Below, one piece after another: positions 27,159-35,659 of a DNA stretch of 64,000 nt. Source of the stretch: Zunongwangia pacifica. Its GTDB lineage: Bacteria > Bacteroidota > Bacteroidia > Flavobacteriales > Flavobacteriaceae. Each line of letters opens with the position of its first letter. Position 1 is the first letter of the stretch. Position numbers and translations under genes: made by a program. The notes beneath the pieces are model-generated. The model made no database searches, was not told the DNA's origin, and saw nothing but the letters and a program-made list of their open reading frames with translations. The stretch spans positions 1-64,000 of the forward strand of contig NZ_JAKHSK010000006.1 of the NCBI RefSeq assembly GCF_023499215.1. The letters run 5' to 3'.

Positions 27159-28226
27159 TCATCTCAACGCTTTTTCTAACAGGGCGATATATTTTTCTAT
27201 TCCTTCTTCTACTTCGTTCACGTAAATAAATTCGTCTGCCGAATGTGATCTTGTGCTGTCCCCGGGGCCTAATTTCAATGAAGAACATTTCAGCATCGCC
27301 TGATCTGACAGTGTGGGCGATCCATAAGTTTTCATTCCCAAATCTAATCCTGCTTTTACCAAATCGTGATCTAACGGAATATTAGACGAATTTAATCGTA
27401 AGGACCTTGGCTCGATACTATCTACCGGAGCATTCTCCTGTAAAAAATCACTAATCTCCTGGTTAGAATAACAATCATTTACACGAACATCGATCACCAA
27501 ATCGACCTTTGCAGGAACCACATTATGCTGCGTCCCGGCCTTGATCTGGGTTACGGTTAATTTCACCTCTCCTAATTGCTTCGAAACTTCAGGAAATTTA
27601 ATCGCCTCAAACCACTTTAAAACTTCCGCAGTTTTATAAATCGCATTGTCATTATTAGGATGTGCTGCATGTGATGGCGTTCCTTTAACAACAGCATCAA
27701 AAACCACCAGCCCTTTTTCAGCAACGGCAAGATCCATCAGTGTTGGTTCACCTACAATAGCCACATCTACTTTCGGCATGATAGGCAACATACAGGCAAT
27801 TCCGTTTTTACCATTGGTTTCTTCTTCTGCAGTACCGGCAAAAATGATATTATAATTTAAATCTTCCCGATCATAAAACCAGGTGAAAGTGGCTAATAAC
27901 GACACCAAACAGCCACTGGCATCGTTACTTCCCAGTCCAAATAATTTTCCATCTCGAATTTCAGCTTTAAAAGGATCATTAGTATACGCCGCATTTGGCT
28001 TTACCGTATCATGATGCGAGTTTAACAATAAGCTTGGTTTGGCCTCATCGAACGCTTTATTGGTTGCCCAAACATTGTTTAAATGTCTTTGATGCGGAAT
28101 CTTATGCTGAACAAACCACTGCTCTAACAATTGTGCAGTTTGATCTTCTTCGCCAGAAAATGATTGCGTTTCGATTAGATGTTGAAGTAATTGAAGGGCT
28201 TCCTGCTGAAGTTCTTTAATTTCCAT
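27159..28226 (-). CDS. argE: M20 peptidase, N-acyl-ornithine/citrulline deacylase
   Basis: 355 residues of the M20 metallopeptidase family. The zinc ligands appear in LLLNSHHDTVKP (His-x-Asp), FGLGSNDASGC, the AGTAEEETNGKNG segment with catalytic Glu, and the final His in DSTRSHSADEFIY. In the arg operon, with an N-succinylornithine-type carbamoyltransferase, it probably removes the succinyl (or acetyl) group from N-acylcitrulline rather than from N-acylornithine. Its start codon overlaps the argB stop. Confidence 0.88.
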   Translation of the reverse strand: MEIKELQQEALQLLQHLIETQSFSGEEDQTAQLLEQWFVQHKIPHQRHLNNVWATNKAFDEAKPSLLLNSHHDTVKPNAAYTNDPFKAEIRDGKLFGLGSNDASGCLVSLLATFTWFYDREDLNYNIIFAGTAEEETNGKNGIACMLPIMPKVDVAIVGEPTLMDLAVAEKGLVVFDAVVKGTPSHAAHPNNDNAIYKTAEVLKWFEAIKFPEVSKQLGEVKLTVTQIKAGTQHNVVPAKVDLVIDVRVNDCYSNQEISDFLQENAPVDSIEPRSLRLNSSNIPLDHDLVKAGLDLGMKTYGSPTLSDQAMLKCSSLKLGPGDSTRSHSADEFIYVNEVEEGIEKYIALLEKALR

Positions 28227-28999
28227 TACTGAATGATTTTTGTATGCGTTGTATTTTCTTTTAAAGATTGGTGATTTCCAAGATGAATTTTATGTACGCC
28301 CTGTTCTAAAGCCTCAAAGCAATTTTGAAGTTTTGGCAGCATTCCATCGGTGATCACCTGCTTTTCCACCAGCGTTTTATACTGGAGAAAATCTATTTCT
28401 TTGATAACCGATTCGTCATCTGAAGCATCAGCAAGTACGCCTTGTTTTTCAAAGCAATAATACAGCTCGGTTTCGTAAGATTTGCTCATTGCACGTGCAA
28501 TTTCAGAAGCAATCGAATCAGCATTTGTATTTAACAGCACCCCTTCTTTTGTACAGGAAATTGCTGAAAAAACCGGCACCACGCCATCATTTAGCAAAGC
28601 GTCAATAAATTCGGCATTCACTTTTTCGATATCCCCTACAAAGCCATAATCGATAGTTGCAACCGGCCTTTTTACAGACAGGATACTTTGCCCATCGGCG
28701 CCGCAAAGCCCAATTGCATTTGTATTCATCGATTGTAATTTCGCAACGATATTTTTATTTATTAGTCCGCCATAAACCATTGTAATCACTTTCACCGTAT
28801 CCTCATCGGTAATTCGGCGACCATCGACCATTTTGGTTTCGTAACCTAATTTTTCTGAAATTTGCGTCGCCATATTTCCACCACCATGCACCAGGATTTT
28901 ATAGCCTTCCAGATTTTTAAAATCTTCCAGAAATTCATCGAATTTGGCGGTATCTTCGATCAATTTCCCTCCTATTTTTACAATTTTTAGTGGTTTCAT
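28226..28999 (-). CDS. argB: acetylglutamate (N-acylglutamate) kinase
   Basis: 257 residues, an amino-acid kinase. KIGGKLIED provides the phosphate-contacting Lys, LVHGGGNMATQ the glycine loop, GRRITDEDTVKVI the substrate region, and LLNTNADSIASEIA with the later ITDGMLPKL the nucleotide side. It phosphorylates N-acyl-L-glutamate, in this pathway likely N-succinylglutamate. It shares its stop with the argE start (1-bp overlap). The preceding 440-bp gap to argF' is filled with repeats, suggesting internal transcription boundaries within the arg cluster. Confidence 0.95.
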   Translation of the reverse strand: MKPLKIVKIGGKLIEDTAKFDEFLEDFKNLEGYKILVHGGGNMATQISEKLGYETKMVDGRRITDEDTVKVITMVYGGLINKNIVAKLQSMNTNAIGLCGADGQSILSVKRPVATIDYGFVGDIEKVNAEFIDALLNDGVVPVFSAISCTKEGVLLNTNADSIASEIARAMSKSYETELYYCFEKQGVLADASDDESVIKEIDFLQYKTLVEKQVITDGMLPKLQNCFEALEQGVHKIHLGNHQSLKENTTHTKIIQ

Positions 29000-29439
29000 T
29001 TTTTTGGTAATTAGTAGTTAGTATTTAGCTATTAGCTATTAGCTTTCAGCGATCAGCCTTCTCGATACAATTTTATATTACGCTATCGCTACAATAAAAT
29101 CACTGGAAGTGAAAGTTGAGTTCAAAGTTCCAAATTTCAAGGTTTAAAGTTTATTGCTATTCTCATCTTCAAATTACTAAATCTATAGATCAACACTTAG
29201 CTTTAAACCATTCAAAATTTGCTGGTCACAGCATCTATCCTCTCTTGTCTTTATTCCATATTCTTGATTCCTGGTTCTTGAATCTTGTTTCAAATTCGCA
29301 CATTATCAAATCAACTCATCAACATTCTACAATAATTGATAAATAAGACTTCTCGATACCATTTTATCTTCGCTATCGCTACAATAAAATCACTCGAAGT
29401 GACATTATTTTCAAATTATCGCATCACCCAATCATCACA
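29000..29439. repeat. argF'-argB intergenic gap with two hairpin repeats
   Basis: The 440-bp gap holds two near-identical units at 29058-29112 and 29349-29403: each begins CTTCTCGATAC and ends in CACTNGAAGTGA-like sequence, with ATTTTAT and ATAAAAT arms around the shared core CGCTATCGCTACAATAAAA. They can fold into a hairpin. Between them is AT-rich DNA with no credible gene, although a 76-codon open frame exists by chance on the plus strand. The repeats may mark an internal transcription break in the arg cluster. Confidence 0.65.
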
Positions 29440-30387
29440 TTAATCCAGTTTTTCCAAAATTCGTTTTAAAACGGCCTGTGCTGCATAAGTTCTGTTGTTA
29501 GCCTGATGAATTACAGCGGAGTTTTCACTATCTAAAACCTCATCTGAAATCACCACATTTCGCCTTACCGGTAAACAGTGCATCACTTTGGCATCGTTAG
29601 TAAGCGCTAATTTTTCCTTCGAAAATGTCCAATTTGGGTCTGTAGATAAAACTTCGCCATACTTTTCGTAGCTACTCCAATTTTTTACATAAACAAAATC
29701 GGCATCTTTTAAAGCTTCATCCTGATCGTGATACACTTTAGTATCATTTAAAACGCGATCGCTTAGATCGTAACCTTCAGGGTTTGCAACACAAAACTCC
29801 ACATCCATTTTCTGCATCATTTCAGCAAAAGAATTCGGTACAGATTGCGGCAAAGCTTTAGGATGCGGCGCCCAGCTTAACACGACTTTTAATTTATCTT
29901 TCTTTTTTAACTCGGTAATCGAAATTGCATCGGTTAATGCCTGCAAAGGATGTCCGGTAGAACTTTCTAAATTCACCACCGGTACACTCGCAAACTTTTT
30001 AAATGCGTTAATCACCTGTTCTTCTTCATCTTTTGTTTTGTCTTTTAAGCCTGGAAAAGCACGCACACCAATTACATCGCAATATTGCGACAATACCGCG
30101 GCAGCTTCTTTAATATGTTCGGCCTTATCTGAATTCATTATCGCTCCATCTTCAAATTCCAACGCCCATCCATCTGCACCAACATTCATCGTAAGCACTT
30201 CCATTCCTAAAAGGCGCCCAGCTTTTTCTGTACTTAAACGCGTGCGTAAGCTGGAGTTAAAAAACAACAAGCCCAGGGTTTTACCTTTTCCTAAACTGGC
30301 GGCTGAATTTTCTTTTTTAAGCTGGATCGCTTCCTGTATTAATTCATCAAGGTTTTCGATATCGTGAACGCTTGTGTAATGTCTCAT
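29440..30387 (-). CDS. argF': N-succinyl-L-ornithine carbamoyltransferase
   Basis: 315 residues of the transcarbamylase family. The carbamoyl-phosphate loop reads SSLRTRLS (about 45-52), and NLESSTGHPLQALTDA is the HPxQ motif; MHCLPVRRN is the HCLP motif of N-acyl-ornithine carbamoyltransferases. It resembles the Bacteroides enzyme that uses N-succinylornithine. At residue 89 (SDKAEH), Ala stands where acetylornithine-specific enzymes have Glu and the Bacteroides succinyl enzyme has Pro, by my recollection of the published specificity switch. This points to the succinyl substrate. It carbamoylates N-succinylornithine to N-succinylcitrulline. Confidence 0.92.
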   Translation of the reverse strand: MRHYTSVHDIENLDELIQEAIQLKKENSAASLGKGKTLGLLFFNSSLRTRLSTEKAGRLLGMEVLTMNVGADGWALEFEDGAIMNSDKAEHIKEAAAVLSQYCDVIGVRAFPGLKDKTKDEEEQVINAFKKFASVPVVNLESSTGHPLQALTDAISITELKKKDKLKVVLSWAPHPKALPQSVPNSFAEMMQKMDVEFCVANPEGYDLSDRVLNDTKVYHDQDEALKDADFVYVKNWSSYEKYGEVLSTDPNWTFSKEKLALTNDAKVMHCLPVRRNVVISDEVLDSENSAVIHQANNRTYAAQAVLKRILEKLD

Positions 30388-30411
30388 TGAAATTGGTAAT
30401 TATTAGTTTCT

Positions 30412-30493
30412 GTCATTCTGAACTCGTTTCAGAATCTCAATAGTATATTTCTTTATCTGAAATATGGGATTCCGTGCCGAGCACGGAATGACA
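30412..30493. repeat. intergenic two-hairpin repeat (copy 2), argD-argF' gap
   Basis: Same plan as the unit at 27079: GTCATTCTGAACTCGTTTCAG opens as a hairpin, then TCCGTGCCGAGCACGGA forms a second hairpin before closing ATGAC. The middle sequence differs and is longer than in copy 1. Confidence 0.7.
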
Positions 30494-30503
30494 TAAAATA
30501 TTT

Positions 30504-31640
30504 CTATTTTTGATTAGCTAAACTGATCTTTAAAGCTTTAAAAAAGTCATCAAAATGCTTTTTTTCAATATTTAATGGAGGTAAAATCCTCAGCAACTTT
30601 TTATTAGCGGCAGATCCGGTAAAAATTTGATGCACAAACAACAAATCTTTTCGAAGACTAGCGATTTCAAAATCGAATTCTAAACCAATCATTAATCCAC
30701 GCCCTTTTATCTTTTTTATCTGCGGAATTTCTTTCGCCTGCTCTTTTACGAAATCGAACATTGCTGAAGCATTCTGCATCAAGTCTTCTTTTTCAAGAAT
30801 ATTTAGCACTGCTAAGCCAGCGGCACAGGCTAAATGATTTCCACCAAACGTAGTACCTAACATTCCATATTTTGGAGCGATATTTTTATCGATCAAAACA
30901 CCACCTACCGGGAAGCCATTCCCCATTCCTTTTGCGATCGAAATGATATCTGGATGAATATTATGCTTTTGGAAGGCAAAAAAGTCACCCGTTCTCCCAT
31001 AACCCGCCTGAACCTCATCTGCAATAATCATGGTTCCGTTTTCTTTAGCCAGTTTTTCTATTTGCTGGTAGAATTCGGTTGTCGCTTCATCCAAACCACC
31101 AACTCCCTGAATCACTTCAAAAATAACGGCGGCAACATCTCCTTTTTGTAATTCCGCAGTTAAAGTTTCCGCATCATTAAAGGCGATTTTGGTGATTTTA
31201 TGACCTTTATTAAAAGGTGCTTTAATATTTTCGTTATCGGTAACAGCCACCACTCCAGAGGTTCTTCCGTGGAAAGCATTATCAAAATAGATCACCCGGT
31301 CTTTTCCTGTTGCAAACGAAGCTACTTTTAAGGCATTCTCGTTCGCCTCGGCACCCGAATTACATAAAAACAACTGATAATCTTTGCAACCGGACAGCTT
31401 ACCTAGTTTTTCTGCTAATGCTACCTGAAGTGGATTTTTGATCGAATTGGAATAAAAACCAAGATTGCGCACCTGATTAGAAATTGCATTTACATAAGCA
31501 GGGTGCGAATGCCCGATAGAAATTACGGCATGCCCACCGTAGAGATCAAGATATTTTTTACCGTCCTTATCGAAAACATAAGTGCCTTCACCTTTTACAG
31601 GAGTGATATCGAATAATGGATAAACATCAAAAAGCTCCAT
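30504..31640 (-). CDS. argD: acetyl/succinylornithine aminotransferase
   Basis: 378 residues, PLP fold type I, class III. The PLP-binding Lys lies in ISIAKGMGNGFPVGG; ADEVQAGYGRTG contains the Asp that holds the pyridine nitrogen, and SGAEANENALK and YFDNAFHGRTSG are typical. It transaminates N-acylglutamate semialdehyde to N-acylornithine with glutamate. It lies 2 bp from proC in the arg operon. Confidence 0.95.
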   Translation of the reverse strand: MELFDVYPLFDITPVKGEGTYVFDKDGKKYLDLYGGHAVISIGHSHPAYVNAISNQVRNLGFYSNSIKNPLQVALAEKLGKLSGCKDYQLFLCNSGAEANENALKVASFATGKDRVIYFDNAFHGRTSGVVAVTDNENIKAPFNKGHKITKIAFNDAETLTAELQKGDVAAVIFEVIQGVGGLDEATTEFYQQIEKLAKENGTMIIADEVQAGYGRTGDFFAFQKHNIHPDIISIAKGMGNGFPVGGVLIDKNIAPKYGMLGTTFGGNHLACAAGLAVLNILEKEDLMQNASAMFDFVKEQAKEIPQIKKIKGRGLMIGLEFDFEIASLRKDLLFVHQIFTGSAANKKLLRILPPLNIEKKHFDDFFKALKISLANQK

Positions 31641-31642
31641 AT

Positions 31643-32437
31643 TTATTGTTCTGAAATGTTATTTATTTTTTTAAAAGATGCCTGCAAACCTTTAATTAAA
31701 GAAGAACTTAAACCATTATGTTCCATCTCGTTTAATCCTTCAATGGTACAGCCTTTTGGCGTGGTTACTTTATCAATTTCTTCTTCGGGATGCTTACCCG
31801 ATTCTACCAGTAAGCTTGCTGCCCCTAAACAGGTGTTCATCGCCAGTTGTTGCGCATCTTTGGCATCAAAACCAAGTTGTACAGCGCCCTGTGTGGTTGC
31901 GCGAATTAAACGCATCCAAAAAGCGATACCGCTGGCACAAATTACCGTAGCGGCCTGCATCTTATTTTCGTTGATAATAATGCTTGTTCCCAAACGATTA
32001 AAAATAGCTTCGGCAATAGCGATACGCTTTACCCCTTTTTCGTTAGAACACATGCATGTCATGGATTTTCCTACAGCGATCGCGGTATTAGGCATCGCGC
32101 GGATTATAAACTGATCTTCGCCAATAATAGCTTCAATTCTATCGATTTTGAAACCTGTTATTGTTGAAATAATCACGTGCTTATCCGTAAGCAGGTCTTT
32201 AATATCTTCCAGAATACGTTCTAATTGCTGGGGCTGTACCGCAAAAATTAGAATGTCTGAATTTTTAACGGCCTCCTGGTTATCTGAAGTTACCGTCACC
32301 TTAGAATATTCTTCGTAAGATTTAATGGCTTCAGTATTTCTTTTGGTGAGGTAAAGCGTGGTAAACGCGTTATTTACGATAAGTCCTTTTGCTATGGACT
32401 TGCCTAAATTTCCTGCACCAATAATGGCTATTTTCAT
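31643..32437 (-). CDS. proC: pyrroline-5-carboxylate reductase
   Basis: 264 residues. The NAD(P) fold starts AIIGAGNLGKSIAKG; FAVQPQQLERIL, RAMPNTAIAVGKSMTCM and the C-terminal VTTPKGCTIEGLNEME (the P5C reductase signature, here TTPKGCTIEGL) are present. It reduces pyrroline-5-carboxylate to proline. Its place between argC and argD is unusual for a strictly arginine operon but is consistent with proline and arginine synthesis being drawn from the same regulated unit. Confidence 0.95.
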   Translation of the reverse strand: MKIAIIGAGNLGKSIAKGLIVNNAFTTLYLTKRNTEAIKSYEEYSKVTVTSDNQEAVKNSDILIFAVQPQQLERILEDIKDLLTDKHVIISTITGFKIDRIEAIIGEDQFIIRAMPNTAIAVGKSMTCMCSNEKGVKRIAIAEAIFNRLGTSIIINENKMQAATVICASGIAFWMRLIRATTQGAVQLGFDAKDAQQLAMNTCLGAASLLVESGKHPEEEIDKVTTPKGCTIEGLNEMEHNGLSSSLIKGLQASFKKINNISEQ

Positions 32438-32459
32438 GGTTTAAGTTTTTAGAAATGGT

Positions 32460-33422
32460 CTAGAAATAACTAGCTTTAAGGTGTAATCCTGAATCCTCCG
32501 GTAAGCCACACATTAAATTCATATTTTGTACGGCCTGCCCTGAAGCTCCCTTTAGTAAATTATCGATCACACTGGTAACTAATAATTTATCGCCAAATTT
32601 CTCTAATTTCAGTAAACATTTATTGGTATTCACTACTTGTTTTAGATGTATATTTTCTTCCGTCACAAAGGTGAAAGCAGCGTCTTTGTATTGTTCTTTG
32701 TAAATCTTTTTTGCTTCTTCCAGGCTACCAGTGAATTTGGTATATGCCGTGGCATGAATTCCGCGAGAAAAATTCCCTCTATTCGGAATAAAATTTACGG
32801 TAGCATCAAAATCGGGTTGCAGCCATTTCAAACTTTGCCCAATTTCATTGAGATGCTGATGTTCAAAAGACTTATACGCTGAAAAATTGTTATCTCTCCA
32901 GGTAAAATGTGTGGTTGCTGAGAGTGAAACTCCGGCTCCGGTGGCTCCGGTAACGGCATTCACATGCCATTCGTCTTCAACTTTCTTGGCTTTTGCCAAC
33001 GGAAGGATAGCCAGACTTATCGCCGTCGCAAAACAACCGGGATTTGCGATGAAATTCGCTGTTTTAATCGCCTCTTTTTTAAATTCGGGTAACCCGTAAA
33101 CAAAATCGTGCTCACCGTTCATTCTATAATCGGTACTCAGATCAATGATTTTTGTGTTTGCTGAAAATTCATTTTCTGCTAAAAACTTTACCGAATTCCC
33201 ATGTCCAAGACATAGAAAAACCACATCAACTTCTGTATTGATTTCCCCTGAAAATAAAAGATCGATCTCCCCAATTAAATCCTGATGCACTCCTGTAACC
33301 GGCGTTCCCGGCCTTGAGGTACTGTATATAAAATCGAGTTCAACATCGGGATGATAGGTTAAAATCCTTACCAGTTCTCCTGCTGTATATCCTGCGCCGC
33401 CAATAATTCCTGCTTTGATCAT
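32460..33422 (-). CDS. argC: N-acetyl/succinyl-gamma-glutamyl-phosphate reductase
   Basis: 320 residues. GIIGGAGYTAGELVRIL is the nucleotide-binding start, NPGCFATA includes the catalytic Cys, and FIPNRGNFSRGIHATAY and GASGQAVQNMNLMCG are the C-terminal family motifs. It reduces N-acylglutamyl phosphate to the semialdehyde. It sits 18 bp after argG and 22 bp before proC on the same strand. Confidence 0.96.
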   Translation of the reverse strand: MIKAGIIGGAGYTAGELVRILTYHPDVELDFIYSTSRPGTPVTGVHQDLIGEIDLLFSGEINTEVDVVFLCLGHGNSVKFLAENEFSANTKIIDLSTDYRMNGEHDFVYGLPEFKKEAIKTANFIANPGCFATAISLAILPLAKAKKVEDEWHVNAVTGATGAGVSLSATTHFTWRDNNFSAYKSFEHQHLNEIGQSLKWLQPDFDATVNFIPNRGNFSRGIHATAYTKFTGSLEEAKKIYKEQYKDAAFTFVTEENIHLKQVVNTNKCLLKLEKFGDKLLVTSVIDNLLKGASGQAVQNMNLMCGLPEDSGLHLKASYF

Positions 33423-33440
33423 GATGTGCTAATTTTCTGA

Positions 33441-34622
33441 TTATTTATTTTCTACCGACTGGTATATCTTACCGGCATTTGATAGAATTTTAATAAATCC
33501 TTTAGCATCATTGGCTGTCCAGGCTTTATTTTCTTCTCCGTAATTTCCAAAATTGCTATTCATCAAATCATAAGGTGAAGAAATTCCGTCTAAAATAAAT
33601 CGGTACGGATGTAGGCTTACAAATACTTTTCCTGTTACCCGTTCCTGAGAACTTTGCAATAAAGCTTCAAAATCACGCATTACAGGATCTAAATACTGGC
33701 CTTCGTGTAAATGGGTACCGTACCAATTCGCCACATAATCTTTATGTTGTAATTGCCATTTACTAAGCGTATGCTTTTCTAGTAAATGATGGGATTTTAT
33801 AATGATGCTTGCCGCAGCAGCTTCAAAACCTACTCTACCTTTAATCCCGATGATGGTATCCCCAACATGAATATCCCGACCTATCGCATACTTTTTTGCG
33901 ATTTCTTCAAGAACCTGAATATTATTTTCTGGTAAATCTTCCTTATCATTAATAGCGGTAAGTTCTCCTTTGGTAAAACTCAGGCTAATTTTACCTACTT
34001 CTTTTTCTGAAAGTTGGGAAGGGAATGCAGATTCTGGTAATGGCTCGTGAGACGTTAGCGTTTCAGCACCTCCTACACTGGTTCCCCAAAGTCCTTTATT
34101 TACTGAATATTTAGACTTTTCCCAGTTCATTTCTACGCCATTGGCTTTTAGGTAATCAATTTCTTCCTGTCGACTTAATTGCTTATCTCTAATTGGCGTA
34201 ATAATTTCAATTTCAGGAGCAATAATCTGGAAGATCATATCGAATCTTACCTGGTCGTTCCCAGCACCGGTACTACCGTGAGCGATATATTTGGCGCCAA
34301 TCTCCTTAGCGTAATTTATAATTTCAATAGCCTGCACGATACGTTCTGCACTTACAGAAAGTGGATAGGTATTATTTTTTAAAACATTACCAAAAATAAG
34401 ATACTTTACCACCTTAGTATAAAATGATGAAACTGCATCGATATTTTTATAGGTGGTTGCTCCTATTTTCTTTGCATTGTCTCCTATTTTTTGAACTTCT
34501 TCTTTAGAGAATCCTCCTGTATTCACGCTTACTGCATGAACTTCGAAACCTTCATTAGACAATGATTTTGCACAATATGAAGTATCTAATCCGCCGCTGT
34601 AGGCAATAACTACTTTTTTCAT
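33441..34622 (-). CDS. argG: argininosuccinate synthase
   Basis: 393 residues, the standard length for ATP-dependent argininosuccinate synthase. AYSGGLDTSYCAKSL is the PP-loop (SGGLDTS), with STGAGNDQVRFDM and KGRVGFEAAAA further on. It joins citrulline and aspartate. It is the second gene of the arg operon, 15 bp after the GNAT gene. Confidence 0.96.
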   Translation of the reverse strand: MKKVVIAYSGGLDTSYCAKSLSNEGFEVHAVSVNTGGFSKEEVQKIGDNAKKIGATTYKNIDAVSSFYTKVVKYLIFGNVLKNNTYPLSVSAERIVQAIEIINYAKEIGAKYIAHGSTGAGNDQVRFDMIFQIIAPEIEIITPIRDKQLSRQEEIDYLKANGVEMNWEKSKYSVNKGLWGTSVGGAETLTSHEPLPESAFPSQLSEKEVGKISLSFTKGELTAINDKEDLPENNIQVLEEIAKKYAIGRDIHVGDTIIGIKGRVGFEAAAASIIIKSHHLLEKHTLSKWQLQHKDYVANWYGTHLHEGQYLDPVMRDFEALLQSSQERVTGKVFVSLHPYRFILDGISSPYDLMNSNFGNYGEENKAWTANDAKGFIKILSNAGKIYQSVENK

Positions 34623-34637
34623 TTTTATTGGTAAGTT

Positions 34638-35267
34638 TTAATCTAGGTTATTTTTTTCCTTTTTATAAAAAAGGCTTTGTTTTATATTTTTTAGTCGTGT
34701 AAATGTTTTATCATTTAAGTCATGCTTTTTTCTATCCTTTTTCTTCTTTTCAGGATCGTAAAGCATTCCTGTACATAAGCACATTTTACGTTCGGTACGG
34801 GTTAGAATATCGTAGTTCTTGCAAGTTTGACAGCCTTTCCAAAAAGCTTCATCATCTGTAAGTTCAGAGAAAGTAACGGGCTGGTATCCTAACTCGTAAT
34901 TTATTTTCATTACGGCTAAGCCTGTAGTAATTCCAAAAATTTTAGCTTCTGGAAAACGCTTTCTAGAATACTCAAAAACTGCCTTTTTGATATCTTTTGC
35001 AAGTCCCTGATTTCTATAATCGGGATGCACAATTAAACCTGAATTTGCAACGTATTTCTCGTGACTCCAGGTTTCTATATAGCAAAAGCCGGCAAACTTA
35101 TCACCATCTAGCGCAATAATGGCGTTACCATTTTCCATTTTGGTAATCACATATTCTGGTGTACGGCGCGCTATACCTGTACCACGAACTTTGGCAGATT
35201 CTTCTATAGTTGTACAAATAACCTCTGCAAATTTTGCATGAGATTTATTAGCAATGACAATTTTCAT
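34638..35267 (-). CDS. GNAT acyltransferase with C-terminal Cys motif, candidate N-acylglutamate synthase
   Basis: 209 residues. The GNAT core ends in the acetyl-CoA loop HPDYRNQGLAK (R85-NQG-L-A90). After the core the protein carries a Cys pattern at C146, C149, C163 and C165 (CxxC then CxC, in GCQTCKNY and MCLCTG) that could bind zinc or iron, followed by a Lys-rich tail. As the first gene of the arg operon, whose ArgA-type first enzyme is otherwise missing, it is the natural candidate for the enzyme that acylates glutamate. I recall the Bacteroides thetaiotaomicron equivalent being linked genetically to N-succinylglutamate synthesis, which supports this, but it is not proved here. Confidence 0.78.
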   Translation of the reverse strand: MKIVIANKSHAKFAEVICTTIEESAKVRGTGIARRTPEYVITKMENGNAIIALDGDKFAGFCYIETWSHEKYVANSGLIVHPDYRNQGLAKDIKKAVFEYSRKRFPEAKIFGITTGLAVMKINYELGYQPVTFSELTDDEAFWKGCQTCKNYDILTRTERKMCLCTGMLYDPEKKKKDRKKHDLNDKTFTRLKNIKQSLFYKKEKNNLD

Positions 35268-35363
35268 TTGCTAAACGATTATTAGGATTGAAAAAATTAA
35301 ATTGAAAGTTCTAACCGAAAAGGGAACCGGACTCACCTAAGTTCCATAAAAATATACACGCAC

Positions 35364-35507
35364 TTACGTGCGGCGGGGAGTGCGGCGACGGCGTACGGGA
35401 ACATAAACAACTGAAGGAGTTGATGGCCTGTTAAAAAGGGCAATCCAATCCTGTAAACCTTGAATAAGGCTTTCTAATATTTGTTGTATGTTCAGTGATT
35501 TTTTCAA
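35364..35507 (-). CDS. arginine-rich leader peptide of the arg operon
   Basis: A 47-codon open frame from a TTG start (35507) to TAA (35364-35366), about 96 bases before the GNAT start. There is no ATG in frame; an ATT just before the TTG is an alternative start. The first 30 codons are ordinary, but the end is VVYVPVRRRRTPRRT: six Arg codons in eight, five of them CGC. The stop codon sits in the loop of a short hairpin, CGCAC-TTAC-GTGCG on the plus strand (35359-35372). Position and arginine run are what a ribosome-mediated arg attenuator would look like. I see no strong T-tailed terminator between leader and GNAT, so the mechanism may differ from a classical attenuator. Confidence 0.65.
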   Translation of the reverse strand: MKKSLNIQQILESLIQGLQDWIALFNRPSTPSVVYVPVRRRRTPRRT

Positions 35508-35659
35508 AATAAAAGTTTCAAATAATATTAATAAGAAGATTATATAAGCATTACCTCATGCAGCGCACGGGGTATCGATTATTAATTAATATTATTTGAG
35601 CTTGTGTATTCACAATGTAAATGTAGCTTTTATTAACGGATTTACAAAGGTTTTTTTAA

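Noticed and set aside
29116-29346. 76-codon plus-strand frame in the argF'-argB gap
   Set aside because: Composition is that of AT-rich intergenic DNA, it partly lies between hairpin repeats, and no domain or signal is recognisable.
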